A stretch of DNA of 40,096 nucleotides from positions 1-40,096 of the forward strand of contig JAFTEC010000025.1 of assembly GCA_017453865.1 (NCBI GenBank), in the 5' to 3' direction. The notes beneath the pieces are model-generated. The model was given only the letters and a program-made list of their open reading frames with translations, did no database searches and had not been told where the DNA came from. The stretch is from Lachnospiraceae bacterium. Its GTDB lineage: Bacteria; Bacillota; Clostridia; Lachnospirales; Lachnospiraceae. Positions within the stretch are counted from its first letter, which is position 1. Each line of letters begins with the position of its first letter. Below are positions 8,306-17,690 of the stretch, one piece after another. The translations under genes and the position numbers were made by a program.

Positions 8306-10791
8306 ATATTCGCACACGGATAATAGCCTGTTTGGCAATACTTAGCGTTGTTGTATCTCTGGTCATACTGTCAGAGGCTCTTTCAAGTATGAGACATGAT
8401 CCGGAATACACCATCGCCGACAGCGGTATAGCCACAAATTCCGGAGTATATTTCGGTGAGAACTGGAATGAAAAGGGACTCATCTACCTTATAAATTCCG
8501 ATGGTGATGTAAAAGCCATGGTGAACTCGGATGATCTCGGAGAGGAGTCATTTGACGATTTATGTCTCGGGGACAACGGGATCTATGCCATGTTTTCCTC
8601 GCTGGAAGCTACGGATGACGGGGATATTGTACGGGTTTTCAGGATCTTTTCGTTTACACAGGATCTGAGGGTGATGGGCTCCACGGACCGGTTCATACTT
8701 GACAAGGACAGTGTTACCTATCACCTGTCCCAGGACGGGAATCTTCTCCATGTAACTATGGTGAGCTATCAGGGAGATGATATCAATGTTTATGAGTTTT
8801 CGAAGGACAGCATCATTCCGATCACCAAAAGCATAACGGTACTGGACAACAAAGAGAAGAAGGATGTTTCGGAGCTGGACGTTCCTGAAAGTATTCTCTT
8901 CAAGGACAATCCCAGCGGGACCATGTTTACGGATGCGAGATATGAGGGAGGCGTTCTGACGGTCCTGACGGAAAGGGATGAGCCGACAGGGGTATTCGTA
9001 CCTGACAGCAGGGTGAAGAACATCGTGGACAGGATGCATTTCTCGATCCCGCAACAGATGTCGCTTTACAGGGAATATATTTCCGTCTGGCTTATCGCCC
9101 TTATCCTGTGGCTGGCCTTCCTTGTATTTGTGTTCTTCATGCTCCAGAGAAGAGACCGGATGGTATACATCTTTGTGATAATGGACATTATCTTCTTCGT
9201 GCTGCTCCTGATAACCTTCCAGGTCATCCTGATATCCTACAGGAGGGTTGAGGAGGATGAGAACAGCAGATTCGCAAAGCTTTCCCTCGAATACGTGCTG
9301 CCAGATCTCGGGGATCTTGACAGCTACGATTTTGACGACAGGGATTTCTACATGAGTGACGAGTATGGCAAGCTTTCCGGCTTAATAAAGGATTTTATGA
9401 AGAGCGGGAATAATGCCACCTTTTTCAGGGATGTCTTCATAATGCGTATAAAGGACGGAATGATAATGGTCTCCGGTATTGGAAACAACAGAAGAAATGC
9501 TTCCTTTGCCTACGGAAGCGGTCTTACAACATTGAGGGATTCACTTGCAAGGCATGAGAGCACCGTTGTTGACAATATAAGGCTGGATTATATGGAGCTG
9601 GAGGCGACAGGGGTTAGATCCGGGAGGCCTTCTGCAAAATACGCCCTTGTGGGACTCTATTTCTCCGGAGAGTATTCAATGGGCTTCTGGAATCAGACCT
9701 ATCTGGTCCTTGTGGCATTTATTCTGGTATTCCTGATAGGCAGTGTACTGATTGCCTTTATCTCATACCTTCAGGGGCTTGATCTCCACGAATTCGAGCT
9801 TGCCATAAATGACGTGGCACTCGGAAGGACCAAGATCAGGGTTCCGGAAACCCCCGCCAGGGATATGAAGGCTATGTGGAACTCCTTAAGCGAGATGGCC
9901 AAGAGGATAGAGGAGATCAATTACGATAAATTCAGGATATTTGAGGGATATTACAGGTTCGCTCCGAAGAATATTGAGATGATAATGGGTAAGGATTCCA
10001 TTTTCGATGTAAATAACGGGGATGCGGTAAGCATCCGGGGAAGCCTTATGCTGGTATCTACCGAAGATAAGGGCTATGGGGAAAGAAGGATCAAGAGCCT
10101 TAAGAACATAGTTTCCTATACCGAACACTATACAGACAGTGAGGAAGGCATCCTTGTCAGTGAGGACAGCTCACTTTCCATCCTGCAGTTCCTGTTCCTT
10201 GACAACTGCCGCATGGTAACGGACAGAGCGGTCCAGTTCCTGCACAGGAATATGTCGGACCCGGATTCGGGATTTATATCCGCCTTCCTTTACTACAATT
10301 CCTTTATCTACGGAGTAGTGGGCGTGAATACTCAGAGCCTGGTTTTCCTTACGTCCCCGGATTCCGCGGAAATGGAGGCGTATGCTTCATGGTTTGAAAA
10401 GATGCAGATACCTCTTGTGGTGACCGGGGATATAGCAGAAAGAGAGAATATCGGACAGCACAGATACATAGGCTATATAGAGCTTAAGAACCGTACAAAG
10501 AAGATCAGGCTGTATGAGGTGCTGGATGCCTGCGAGGCAAGGCAGAGACAGCTTAAGCTTGCCAACAGGGAAAAATTCGAGAAGTCACTTGAGTACTTTG
10601 AGTCAAGAGACTTCTATCTCGCCAGGAATAATCTGACCGAGATCATCAAGGAGTGTCCCGAGGATGAAATGGCAAAGTGGTACATCTTTGAATGTGAGAA
10701 GTTCTTAAGCGGCGAGGCGGAGGAAGAGGAGCCCGGCAATATAAGAATAGGCGTAACTATTCAGAACAGTCACTTGCGGAACCGCAAGTGA
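8302..10791 (+). CDS. four-TM sensor protein with degenerate class III nucleotide cyclase domain
   Basis: An 829-residue protein. Transmembrane segments lie near residues 6-25, 262-281, 288-312 and 466-489. They enclose two extracytoplasmic regions (26-260, beta-rich; 313-465, sensor-like) and leave a cytoplasmic C-terminus, in agreement with the positive-inside rule. A HAMP-like helical linker follows TM4. Residues 546-742 follow the class III cyclase layout: the pre-catalytic motif YYRFAPKNIEMIMGKDSIFD with NNGDAV, the core, and the closing GYIELKNRTKKIRLYEVLD. A TPR-like tail (750-803, YFESRDFYLARNNLTEI) is typical of these cyclases. The strand that normally carries the first metal-binding Asp (xLFxDIxGF) reads MLVSTEDKGY, and no GDAxMAxF motif for the second metal is visible, so it is probably inactive. 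The gene overlaps its upstream neighbour by ATGA. I infer a ligand-sensing pseudocyclase that signals through its cytoplasmic domain. Confidence 0.72.
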   Translation: MNIRTRIIACLAILSVVVSLVILSEALSSMRHDPEYTIADSGIATNSGVYFGENWNEKGLIYLINSDGDVKAMVNSDDLGEESFDDLCLGDNGIYAMFSSLEATDDGDIVRVFRIFSFTQDLRVMGSTDRFILDKDSVTYHLSQDGNLLHVTMVSYQGDDINVYEFSKDSIIPITKSITVLDNKEKKDVSELDVPESILFKDNPSGTMFTDARYEGGVLTVLTERDEPTGVFVPDSRVKNIVDRMHFSIPQQMSLYREYISVWLIALILWLAFLVFVFFMLQRRDRMVYIFVIMDIIFFVLLLITFQVILISYRRVEEDENSRFAKLSLEYVLPDLGDLDSYDFDDRDFYMSDEYGKLSGLIKDFMKSGNNATFFRDVFIMRIKDGMIMVSGIGNNRRNASFAYGSGLTTLRDSLARHESTVVDNIRLDYMELEATGVRSGRPSAKYALVGLYFSGEYSMGFWNQTYLVLVAFILVFLIGSVLIAFISYLQGLDLHEFELAINDVALGRTKIRVPETPARDMKAMWNSLSEMAKRIEEINYDKFRIFEGYYRFAPKNIEMIMGKDSIFDVNNGDAVSIRGSLMLVSTEDKGYGERRIKSLKNIVSYTEHYTDSEEGILVSEDSSLSILQFLFLDNCRMVTDRAVQFLHRNMSDPDSGFISAFLYYNSFIYGVVGVNTQSLVFLTSPDSAEMEAYASWFEKMQIPLVVTGDIAERENIGQHRYIGYIELKNRTKKIRLYEVLDACEARQRQLKLANREKFEKSLEYFESRDFYLARNNLTEIIKECPEDEMAKWYIFECEKFLSGEAEEEEPGNIRIGVTIQNSHLRNRK

Positions 10792-10896
10792 CGTATGAAA
10801 ACCACGGCATTTTGGCATTCGGTCCATCGTGCAAAGCACGATTTAATTGACCGAATGCGCAATATCTGTTCAGAAGCCAGGGGGTTCTGAACAGAT
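10769..10896 (+). promoter_or_regulatory. three consecutive perfect hairpins at a gene junction
   Basis: Hairpin 1 (10769-10792) pairs GTCACTTGCGG with CCGCAAGTGAC and contains the stop codon of the pseudocyclase gene. Hairpin 2 is nested: GCATTCGGTC (10815-10824) pairs with GACCGAATGC (10849-10858) around an inner ATCGTGC/GCACGAT stem (10826-10842). Hairpin 3 pairs ATCTGTTCAGAA (10864-10875) with TTCTGAACAGAT (10885-10896). None has a U-tract, so they do not look like simple terminators. They fill most of the 135-nt gap before the MORN gene. A role in mRNA processing or stability, or a REP-like mobile origin, is possible. Confidence 0.8.
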
Positions 10897-10926
10897 ACGA
10901 ATAGGCAGTATATGAGGATAAGGTGA

Positions 10927-12171
10927 ATGGGAGAGAATCTCTTCAGCGTTCTGTTTTCGACAATTAAATCCAGATTTGCCGCCATAGTTTCAAAGCTTCG
11001 TCTGTGGACCAGCTGGAACTTTATAAGGACCAGGATAATCGGCGGTATCAGGGATTTCATATTCGGTCTCCTGGATGTCCGGCCCAAGCATAAGAATGAT
11101 TATTACACCATATTCGGCTGGATGGTCAGCAAGAAGCTGGCTTATGCGGTGATAGTGATAATCGGTATCTTAAGCATATGGTACATAGGAGCCACGACAA
11201 AGATATTCTCATCCCTGACTGACGGCGGTATGAGGACATATTCCTATAATTCCATACTTTTACGTCTTGCATCAAACAAGGTAAGGATAAAGGGAAAGTC
11301 CGGGTATCTGGCATATGAGGGTGACGTGAGCAACGGATACGTAAACGGACAGGGAACACTTTTTTCTCCCGACGGTGTAGTGCTCTATGACGGTGCTTTT
11401 GTAAAAAACCGTTATGAGGGCAGCGGAACGCAGTATTTCGAGAGCGGAGTGATGCATTACAACGGTGATTTCCACGATAATCTCTATGAGGGTCACGGGA
11501 TACTGTACAGGGAGGATGGCTCCGAGGAATACGACGGTGAATTTGTGGCAGGCTTAAAGGAGGGTCAGGGAAGACTCTATGACAGCGGCGGCAATACCAT
11601 ATTTGAGGGACCCTTCTCATCGGATAATGTGGTCTACAGCTCCCTTCTCGGGAAAAGTGCCGAGGAGGTAAGGCAGATATACTACGGCAGCCAGATCCTT
11701 TATGAGGAAAATGAAAATACCGGAAGTGATATCGCCGTGGTGATGAACGATATCAATGCGATTTACTACGCTGCCGGCGATGAGGAAGCTACGGACGATT
11801 CCGAAAAGGTACAGGCAGTCTATGTGCTTTCCGATGTATTTAATTTCGGGAGTCTGGAGGCCGAGTCCATCGATGAATTGAAAAAAATACTCGGAGAACC
11901 CGTATATGAAGGAAATTCGGCGGTCATAATGCCGGAGGCTGTCGCCATAAACACCCTTAATAAGAAAAAGCACGCCCTTAACGGACGGGTGAATATGGAC
12001 ACTACGGAGAATTACAGTGATGACATAGTGATAAATGCCATAGACGACAGCTATAACGTATATATATATACATTCAGCAGAGGAAGTCTGGTTTACTCTT
12101 TTGTCTGCAATGATAAGGGAGGCTATTTCGATTTTTATGAGATCATGGAAAGTGAAGAAGATGCTGCATAA
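10927..12171 (+). CDS. membrane-anchored MORN-repeat protein
   Basis: A 414-residue protein with a basic cytoplasmic N-terminus, one transmembrane segment near residues 70-88 (LAYAVIVIIGILSIWYIGA), and then MORN-type repeats at about 129-230 (YEGDVSNGYVNGQGT, YDGAFVKNRYEGSGT, YNGDFHDNLYEGHG, YDGEFVAGLKEGQG). The repeats should lie outside the cytoplasmic membrane. MORN repeats form extended beta-hairpin ribbons used for protein or lipid contacts. The last ~180 residues are acidic and mixed alpha/beta with no recognised family. The start follows GAGGATAAGG. The stop overlaps the next gene by 11 nt. Its place between a sensor-like membrane protein and a secreted coiled-coil protein suggests it is part of an envelope complex, but no partner can be read from the sequence. 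Confidence 0.8.
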   Translation: MGENLFSVLFSTIKSRFAAIVSKLRLWTSWNFIRTRIIGGIRDFIFGLLDVRPKHKNDYYTIFGWMVSKKLAYAVIVIIGILSIWYIGATTKIFSSLTDGGMRTYSYNSILLRLASNKVRIKGKSGYLAYEGDVSNGYVNGQGTLFSPDGVVLYDGAFVKNRYEGSGTQYFESGVMHYNGDFHDNLYEGHGILYREDGSEEYDGEFVAGLKEGQGRLYDSGGNTIFEGPFSSDNVVYSSLLGKSAEEVRQIYYGSQILYEENENTGSDIAVVMNDINAIYYAAGDEEATDDSEKVQAVYVLSDVFNFGSLEAESIDELKKILGEPVYEGNSAVIMPEAVAINTLNKKKHALNGRVNMDTTENYSDDIVINAIDDSYNVYIYTFSRGSLVYSFVCNDKGGYFDFYEIMESEEDAA

Positions 12172-14194
12172 AGCAAAAAGGATATTGTGCGTATTTCTTG
12201 CGGGATCCCTTCTTTGTCTTTCCGTGCCCGCCGGGACTCTATTTGCTGCCGAAAAGGTGATGACGATGAACACCTGCCGCTCGCTTGCTCTTGAAAACAG
12301 TGCGAGCTATGAGGGTCTGCAGAGCGCTGTGGAGTCAAAGCAGGCAGCAAGGGACAGCGCCATTAAGGCATTGAAGCTGAAGAAAAAGAAGCTCACCACT
12401 TTTTCGTGGTCGCCGCTTTTAAGCTTTAAGTTCCCGCAGAAATTGAGCTTTGCCCAGTCCTCGGAATTTGAATTTAAGCCCGTGAAGCTTGCCAACGATA
12501 TACTTGTGGCGCAGCATAAGGTGCAGAACGCTGTATTCGGTATTAATGAGAATATCAATAACCTTTATACCGATATAGTGTCCATTCAGGAGAATCTCGA
12601 CTTCAATGAGAAAAGGCTTAAGACCCTTGAGGACGGGATAGCCCACAATAAGGCCAGATTAAAGATAGGTGAAGCAAATCAGGCGGATATAGACAGGCAG
12701 GAAAAGCAGGCCCAGACCTTAAGCAATACCATTGCAAGCGACAGACGCACGCTGGAAGCGGATCTGAAAAAGCTTTCAAAGCAGATCGGCCTGGATGTGA
12801 CCACAGGCTACACCTTTGAGAAGCCCTTTGTGGAAGCCGATATTGACAGAAGTGCCCTGGAGGGATTGAAGCAGTATGCGGAGGACAGGGATGAGGCATA
12901 TTACGAAGCCTGTATGGCTGCAACAACCGCCAGGATGGAGCTCAGCACCAATTACAACCTGATGAACGGTAAGTACGGCGGGGATATGAGGATGATCTCC
13001 GGATACGTGAACCAGGCACTTAATGATCAGGATGTGAGTGCAAGAGCCTTTAAGAAGGACTATAAGGCCTTCCTTGATAAGATAGACAGCTACTGGAACG
13101 GGCATAAGCGGATACTTTTCATTAAGATACCAAGGGAATGGTTCAAGGGTTCGATGGACGGAGCCCGCTGGATAGATGACGATCCCTACACTCTCTACCA
13201 GAATGTACTGGACTACGTAAGCGCCAGAAAGGATATGGAGGCAGCAAGGGATGAGCTGGACCAGAGCGTGGAGGACAGCTTCAATAACTATATTTCCGTC
13301 CGTGCCGCGTATCAGGGGTATATAAAGGATCTGGACAAAAAAGAGAAGGATATGGATGTCTATGCCGCAAAGAACCGTATGGGCTCAATGACCCTTGAGG
13401 AGTACGAGACCGAGCAGAAGGATTACGAGGATATGCAAAACAGTCTTCTGGACACCATGAAGCTCTATACCACGACTCTCTACTCCCTTGACAAGCTTAC
13501 CTGCGGCGGGATAAGTGCCTATCTTTCCGGAACTGATGCGGATATGCAGACCGCAGTGGTGGGAGAAAGCTATGTCGAGAAGGATACGACCGAGGCAAAA
13601 TACTACCTGAGATCCATTATCCAGAAGGAGATGTTCGAGCTCAGCATATTTATTCCGGATGGTTTTCCGGTGGAGATAAGTGATTTCGAGCTTTGGTGCG
13701 ATAATGAGATGATCGGAGAGAGGACTCCCATAGACAAAACACTCCGGCATCTTGCGCTTACAAAGGATAATGTAAAGGAAGTAAAGATACGTCTGTATAA
13801 CGGGGATGATTTTGTGGATGACTGTCTCATCAATCCGGACGAGGAGTCGGGAACCTTAAATGTCACCACAGCCATGGACATAAGGAAGGACGAGACCGGA
13901 GATCTCGGAACCTATGACGTGACCACGAGCCAGGTTACGGGAATGGCTTCCATAAGGATCACGCCGCTGGAATCCGAGGGCATAAAGTTCTATAGGATAA
14001 TCACAACGGACGGGACCCCATTAGGCACCGGTGAGGTACTGCCTGTCGACAAGGAATTCAGGCACCTGGGACTTGTGGGCAACGGATTAAATGAACTCAA
14101 TATAGAGCTTTACACCACGGAATCAGACTTAAAGACCGTGGGAAGATTCGACACCGGCAATAAGAAGATCACATCAAAGGAAAGCGCCGAATAG
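12161..14194 (+). CDS. secreted TolC-like coiled-coil protein
   Basis: I start at the ATG that begins a clear signal peptide (MLHKAKRILCVFLAGSLLCL, cleavage near LFAAEK); an in-frame GTG lies three codons upstream. The mature protein of about 650 residues has a duplicated long-helix layout like outer-membrane efflux proteins of the TolC family: an opening LALENSASYEGLQSA helix, then a hairpin (about 145-210) with the TolC-like turn RLKIGEANQADIDRQEKQA. The second repeat lies at about 365-450 with NRMGSMTLEEYETEQKDYED. Where TolC has outer-membrane strands there are only short segments (FSWSPLLSFKFP), too little for a clear barrel. Residues after 458 form beta-rich repeats, two of them containing R(H)L..T/V.....E with a PIDK or PVDK lead-in. 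In a monoderm it could form a tube or stalk across the cell wall. The TolC relation is by motif and helix pattern only. Confidence 0.65.
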   Translation: MLHKAKRILCVFLAGSLLCLSVPAGTLFAAEKVMTMNTCRSLALENSASYEGLQSAVESKQAARDSAIKALKLKKKKLTTFSWSPLLSFKFPQKLSFAQSSEFEFKPVKLANDILVAQHKVQNAVFGINENINNLYTDIVSIQENLDFNEKRLKTLEDGIAHNKARLKIGEANQADIDRQEKQAQTLSNTIASDRRTLEADLKKLSKQIGLDVTTGYTFEKPFVEADIDRSALEGLKQYAEDRDEAYYEACMAATTARMELSTNYNLMNGKYGGDMRMISGYVNQALNDQDVSARAFKKDYKAFLDKIDSYWNGHKRILFIKIPREWFKGSMDGARWIDDDPYTLYQNVLDYVSARKDMEAARDELDQSVEDSFNNYISVRAAYQGYIKDLDKKEKDMDVYAAKNRMGSMTLEEYETEQKDYEDMQNSLLDTMKLYTTTLYSLDKLTCGGISAYLSGTDADMQTAVVGESYVEKDTTEAKYYLRSIIQKEMFELSIFIPDGFPVEISDFELWCDNEMIGERTPIDKTLRHLALTKDNVKEVKIRLYNGDDFVDDCLINPDEESGTLNVTTAMDIRKDETGDLGTYDVTTSQVTGMASIRITPLESEGIKFYRIITTDGTPLGTGEVLPVDKEFRHLGLVGNGLNELNIELYTTESDLKTVGRFDTGNKKITSKESAE

Positions 14195-14200
14195 TAAAAT

Positions 14201-17059
14201 ATGAAAAAAAGATCAGACGGGAAAAGGGGTTTAAAGCCCTTCATACAGATCGGGATAGTACTCGCGGCTGTCGCTGTGCTCTTTGCAGCCGTCAGAAGGA
14301 ATACCATGGCTTTTATAAACGAAAACCAGGTCATGAAGTATTCGGCCTATGCCGCAAACCATACCATTGAGAATTCCACGCTGTTCATCGGAACCTATCT
14401 CATAAATTTAAGCGGTATGACGGATCAGGTTTATGAGAAAGCGCTTGACAGTGCCAGCGACTCCAATCAGACGGATATGTACTATAAGTCCGAGCTTTCA
14501 AACGGATCCTGGTTTAATGTGACTGATGCAGAGGGTCTGACGGATATAACCGACAGCGGAGAGGTGGTTCCGGAATCGGCTCTTGCCGATCTCTACGTTC
14601 AGTACTACGTTGGAGCGGACGGCATCATCACGGACGTGATGACAGGGGATTCCCTTAATCCCTTTGACATTCCGGATCCCTACGATCTGTCCAGGCTTCC
14701 GGAGCTTAACCCCCTGTGGCTCCAATACACCAACTCCACGGATGTGGATGAGATAAGTGAGGATGACTACCTGAAGGCCAAGAACTCAAGGGAGAGCGGA
14801 AACCTGAGGGGTGATGTATATACCTACAGGCTTTTGACGGCATTTTTCTCAACGGATCTAAGGGATGATGAGACCGACAAGTGCGACGCCGATCTGGCAA
14901 GGCTCTTTGCCTGCTACCAGACCTTAAAGGATTCCGGACAGGATGAGGAAGCGGAAATAATCTATTCACTTATGGCAAAGGTGGATGCCACAAGAAGGGA
15001 GATAGTGATGAACAAGCTCTCTTCTGCGGATACCAATATGCTGGATGTTCTGTATGAGCTTGCAAACGGGAAATACTATACAACCTTCGGAGATTTTCTG
15101 GATTCCGACAGTGAGGATGATGTATCGGGTGATCCGGACTACATAAGGGATCTGAGAGACGCGGTACAGCACGAATTTACCGAGGATGATGAGAGTAATG
15201 ACTGGTGGGAGCCTCTGCAGTCGACCTATGATGAATTTGCGGAATATCAGGAGCCTGTGTCCGAATCCGGTGAGGACGGCGAGGAGGAGGAAGAGGAAGA
15301 GGACGAGAGCTTCAAGATCCCCAGACCCTCCTATGTAGCGGACAATGCCCTTCTGACATCCATAGGAGACAGTACCGAGAAATGTCAGGAGAGCTATTCC
15401 ACATACCTCTCCATGGCTCTTACCGACGGTGAGCCGGTGCTGCAGCATGCGGAGTATGAGTATTCTAAGCAGGTAATAGATGAGGCATCGGCATCCGGTG
15501 CCGGCGGACCCATAAACTACTTAAGGGATGTACTCAATATAAAGGAAAGTGTGATAAAGCATTCCGACAGTGAGAAGGATCTCCTGGACAGCTCACTTCT
15601 CTCCCTGGCAGAGGGAAAGTATGAGGGTGCGTCCTCTGCGGGGGTTTCCGATGAATACTCCTCGGCAATATCCTCGGGCGGCAGTGCCGCATCGGCAGAA
15701 AATGCGCTGAATGCCGAGCTTGACGATCTGGAGGCAAAGAGAGCCGAGCTGGAATTCCTTATAGATGCCTATAAGCAGAGGGAAGAGGCTTCAAAAGCCC
15801 TAAGCTATGTGGAGGGATGCATCATATGGACCGACGGACTGTACGGAGGAGTGCAGAATGATGAATTCTCATCAAAGGCAAACGGCTCCATAGACAGTCA
15901 TATGAATTGGCTTAAGGATCTGGCAGAGCAGATAAAGAATTCGGACGAGAGCTTAAAGTCAAAGCTTGATGAATTGAATGACAAAAAGGATGATCTGCAG
16001 AAAAAGAGGGATTCGGCACTCGATGATAATGACCTTGCGGGTGCCAGGGATCTGGATGCACAGATAGCTGCCGTGGATCAGGATATCCTGGATGAAGAAG
16101 CCCGTACAGGAAAGGGCAGTGCGGATAACCTTGCGGATTCGATTCTTAGCGATGCAAAGGCGGATCTTGCCAAGGATCCCGACGCGGATATTTCAGGAGC
16201 GCTGGGAGCGCTTTCAGGCATGGGAAATAAGGATGCCATCAATGAGCTTAAGGACAGAGCCAAAGCTGCAGGTGCGTCAAGTGAGCAGCTTGATAAGATC
16301 GATGATGCCGGAGACAAGGCTGGAAGCGGCTCAGGCAGCGGCTCAGGTTCCGGCGACGGATCGGGCAGTGGTTCAGGCTCAGGAGACGGCTCGGGAGATG
16401 ACTCAGGTGACGGATCTGACGATGGTTCGGACAGCGGATCGGGTTCGGGAAGCGGTTCAGGAAGCGGTTCGGGAAGCGGCTCAGGCAGCGGCTCGGATTC
16501 CGGCAGGAACGGAAACGCACTTGATGAAGACGGGATCCTTGACATATTGAACAGCACATTCGGTAAGGATGTTGACAGCTTGAATGATTCGGAGAGCGCC
16601 ATCGCAGCCTCGGCGGTATCCAGATTTGCCCGCAGCGGGAATTCGGCAGCGGAGGAGCTTACCGGAACTCTTGCCGACAAGATGAGGGCAAAGAAGAATA
16701 AATATCTCTATATCAAGTACTCGGAAAAGACTCCGGAATACATAGACCTTCAGACCATAGGGAAGTGTACGGATTACAGGTATTTCTATGATGATGCGAG
16801 ACGTACCGCCACAATGTCGAAGGGAGCCTTAAGCGCCGTATTCGTGGTGGGAAATGACAATCTGAAGCGCGGTAATGACACGGAAAGCCTGAAGTACAAG
16901 ACTGTTTCACAGAAGGATCCCTATATTTCGGAGGATGACGCTTCAGACCTCTTTGATGCTTCCTGCGAGTATCTGGTTAAGACGGATTATGCCGTATGTC
17001 TTACAGCCGCTATGGATGCAAGGGTCAAGGAAGTAGTGGAAGCGCTGGAGGAAGGGTGA
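14201..17059 (+). CDS. membrane-anchored extracytoplasmic coiled-coil protein with Ser-Gly linker
   Basis: A 952-residue protein with a basic N-terminus and one transmembrane segment near residues 13-31, then an extracytoplasmic region. The first ~480 residues are acidic and mostly helical with no recognised family. A heptad-like coiled coil follows (about 500-530, [15 protein letters not shown], and 580-630, [20 protein letters not shown]). A Ser-Gly-Asp repeat linker spans about 708-768, and a mixed C-terminal domain contains [18 protein letters not shown]. It starts 6 nt after the TolC-like gene, so the two are co-transcribed and may form a complex, as adaptor and outer-channel proteins do elsewhere. 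It lacks clear biotinyl-lipoyl or MacA/HlyD adaptor signatures, so I do not call it a membrane fusion protein. The next gene, the cap protein, begins 4 nt after its stop. Confidence 0.6.
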   Translation: MKKRSDGKRGLKPFIQIGIVLAAVAVLFAAVRRNTMAFINENQVMKYSAYAANHTIENSTLFIGTYLINLSGMTDQVYEKALDSASDSNQTDMYYKSELSNGSWFNVTDAEGLTDITDSGEVVPESALADLYVQYYVGADGIITDVMTGDSLNPFDIPDPYDLSRLPELNPLWLQYTNSTDVDEISEDDYLKAKNSRESGNLRGDVYTYRLLTAFFSTDLRDDETDKCDADLARLFACYQTLKDSGQDEEAEIIYSLMAKVDATRREIVMNKLSSADTNMLDVLYELANGKYYTTFGDFLDSDSEDDVSGDPDYIRDLRDAVQHEFTEDDESNDWWEPLQSTYDEFAEYQEPVSESGEDGEEEEEEEDESFKIPRPSYVADNALLTSIGDSTEKCQESYSTYLSMALTDGEPVLQHAEYEYSKQVIDEASASGAGGPINYLRDVLNIKESVIKHSDSEKDLLDSSLLSLAEGKYEGASSAGVSDEYSSAISSGGSAASAENALNAELDDLEAKRAELEFLIDAYKQREEASKALSYVEGCIIWTDGLYGGVQNDEFSSKANGSIDSHMNWLKDLAEQIKNSDESLKSKLDELNDKKDDLQKKRDSALDDNDLAGARDLDAQIAAVDQDILDEEARTGKGSADNLADSILSDAKADLAKDPDADISGALGALSGMGNKDAINELKDRAKAAGASSEQLDKIDDAGDKAGSGSGSGSGSGDGSGSGSGSGDGSGDDSGDGSDDGSDSGSGSGSGSGSGSGSGSGSGSDSGRNGNALDEDGILDILNSTFGKDVDSLNDSESAIAASAVSRFARSGNSAAEELTGTLADKMRAKKNKYLYIKYSEKTPEYIDLQTIGKCTDYRYFYDDARRTATMSKGALSAVFVVGNDNLKRGNDTESLKYKTVSQKDPYISEDDASDLFDASCEYLVKTDYAVCLTAAMDARVKEVVEALEEG
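16321..16503 (+). repeat. Ser-Gly-Asp dipeptide-repeat linker in coding sequence
   Basis: About 60 codons alternate GGN and TCN/AGC with occasional GAC/GAT, giving [12 protein letters not shown]-type sequence. At the DNA level it is made of variants of GGCTCAGGCAGC and GGTTCGGGAAGC, a low-complexity tract liable to change length. It separates the coiled-coil part from the C-terminal domain of the protein. Confidence 0.9.
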
Positions 17060-17063
17060 AGAT

Positions 17064-17651
17064 ATGGCAGATTATCCTATAATATCTGATGTAAGTGCAT
17101 ATATTGTAAGGACACTCAGGGAGAAGATGTGTCCGGAACCCATCCCCTCTCCCAATAATATCGAGATCAGCTCCCCGCTGTCTCAGGATGTGGACTATAT
17201 AGTCGGTCTGTATCTCTATGACATAGTGGAGGATGTGCAGGTCACAACCCCCCGTCTCTTTGAAAGGGGAAGAGCGGAGCTAAGTAAGCCGCCCAGACCA
17301 TATGCTCTTTACTATATGGTCTTTATCAACGGTTCCTCCCAGATGGGATTAAAGGCACCGGATATACAGAAGATCATCGGACGTGTGGCACAGATCGTTA
17401 ACGACAATAATTCCGTGCGTCCGGACGAGCTTCAATCCTGGCTCACGACCCAGGAACCTCCGATAACACTGTCTCAGGCGAAGATAAGTCTGGAGGAAAA
17501 GGTAAGGGTGTGGCAGGCTATCAATAAGCCCTATCAGATCAGCCTGTTCTACAAGGCGGCACCGGTTTACCTGTCAAGCGGCGAGGTCATTGCTACGCCG
17601 AGAGTCGTGGATGCAAGCTTCGGCCTGAGTATCACAGGCGGAGACGAGTAA
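17064..17651 (+). CDS. CIS tail terminator/cap protein (DUF4255, Pvc16/Afp16-like)
   Basis: A 195-residue protein that matches the DUF4255 (Pvc16 N-terminal) pattern. An N-terminal ISDVSAYIVRTLREKM helix is followed by ISSPLSQDVDYIVGLYLYDI, then KPPRPYALYYMVFI, and a conserved late segment (PYQISLFYKAAPVYLSSG) followed by RVVDASFGL. In eCIS particles this family binds the end of the inner tube and sheath, stopping elongation and forming the cap. Length is near that of single-domain members. It starts 4 nt after the preceding gene with a GGAAGGGTGAAG ribosome binding site. It is the first recognisable structural gene of the particle, marking the switch from envelope to structural genes. Confidence 0.92.
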   Translation: MADYPIISDVSAYIVRTLREKMCPEPIPSPNNIEISSPLSQDVDYIVGLYLYDIVEDVQVTTPRLFERGRAELSKPPRPYALYYMVFINGSSQMGLKAPDIQKIIGRVAQIVNDNNSVRPDELQSWLTTQEPPITLSQAKISLEEKVRVWQAINKPYQISLFYKAAPVYLSSGEVIATPRVVDASFGLSITGGDE

Positions 17652-17690
17652 CTTTTTTTTCAAAACGTTTAATGAAAGGAGGAGAAAAAC

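Noticed and set aside
12101-12160. Earlier start for the TolC-like protein
   Set aside because: It would place 20 residues in front of the signal peptide and extend the overlap with the MORN gene.
17653-17660. T8 run after the cap gene as a terminator
   Set aside because: No stable stem sits directly before it (only a 5-bp GCCTG/CAGGC pairing about 16 nt away) and the next gene in the same cluster starts 30 nt later.
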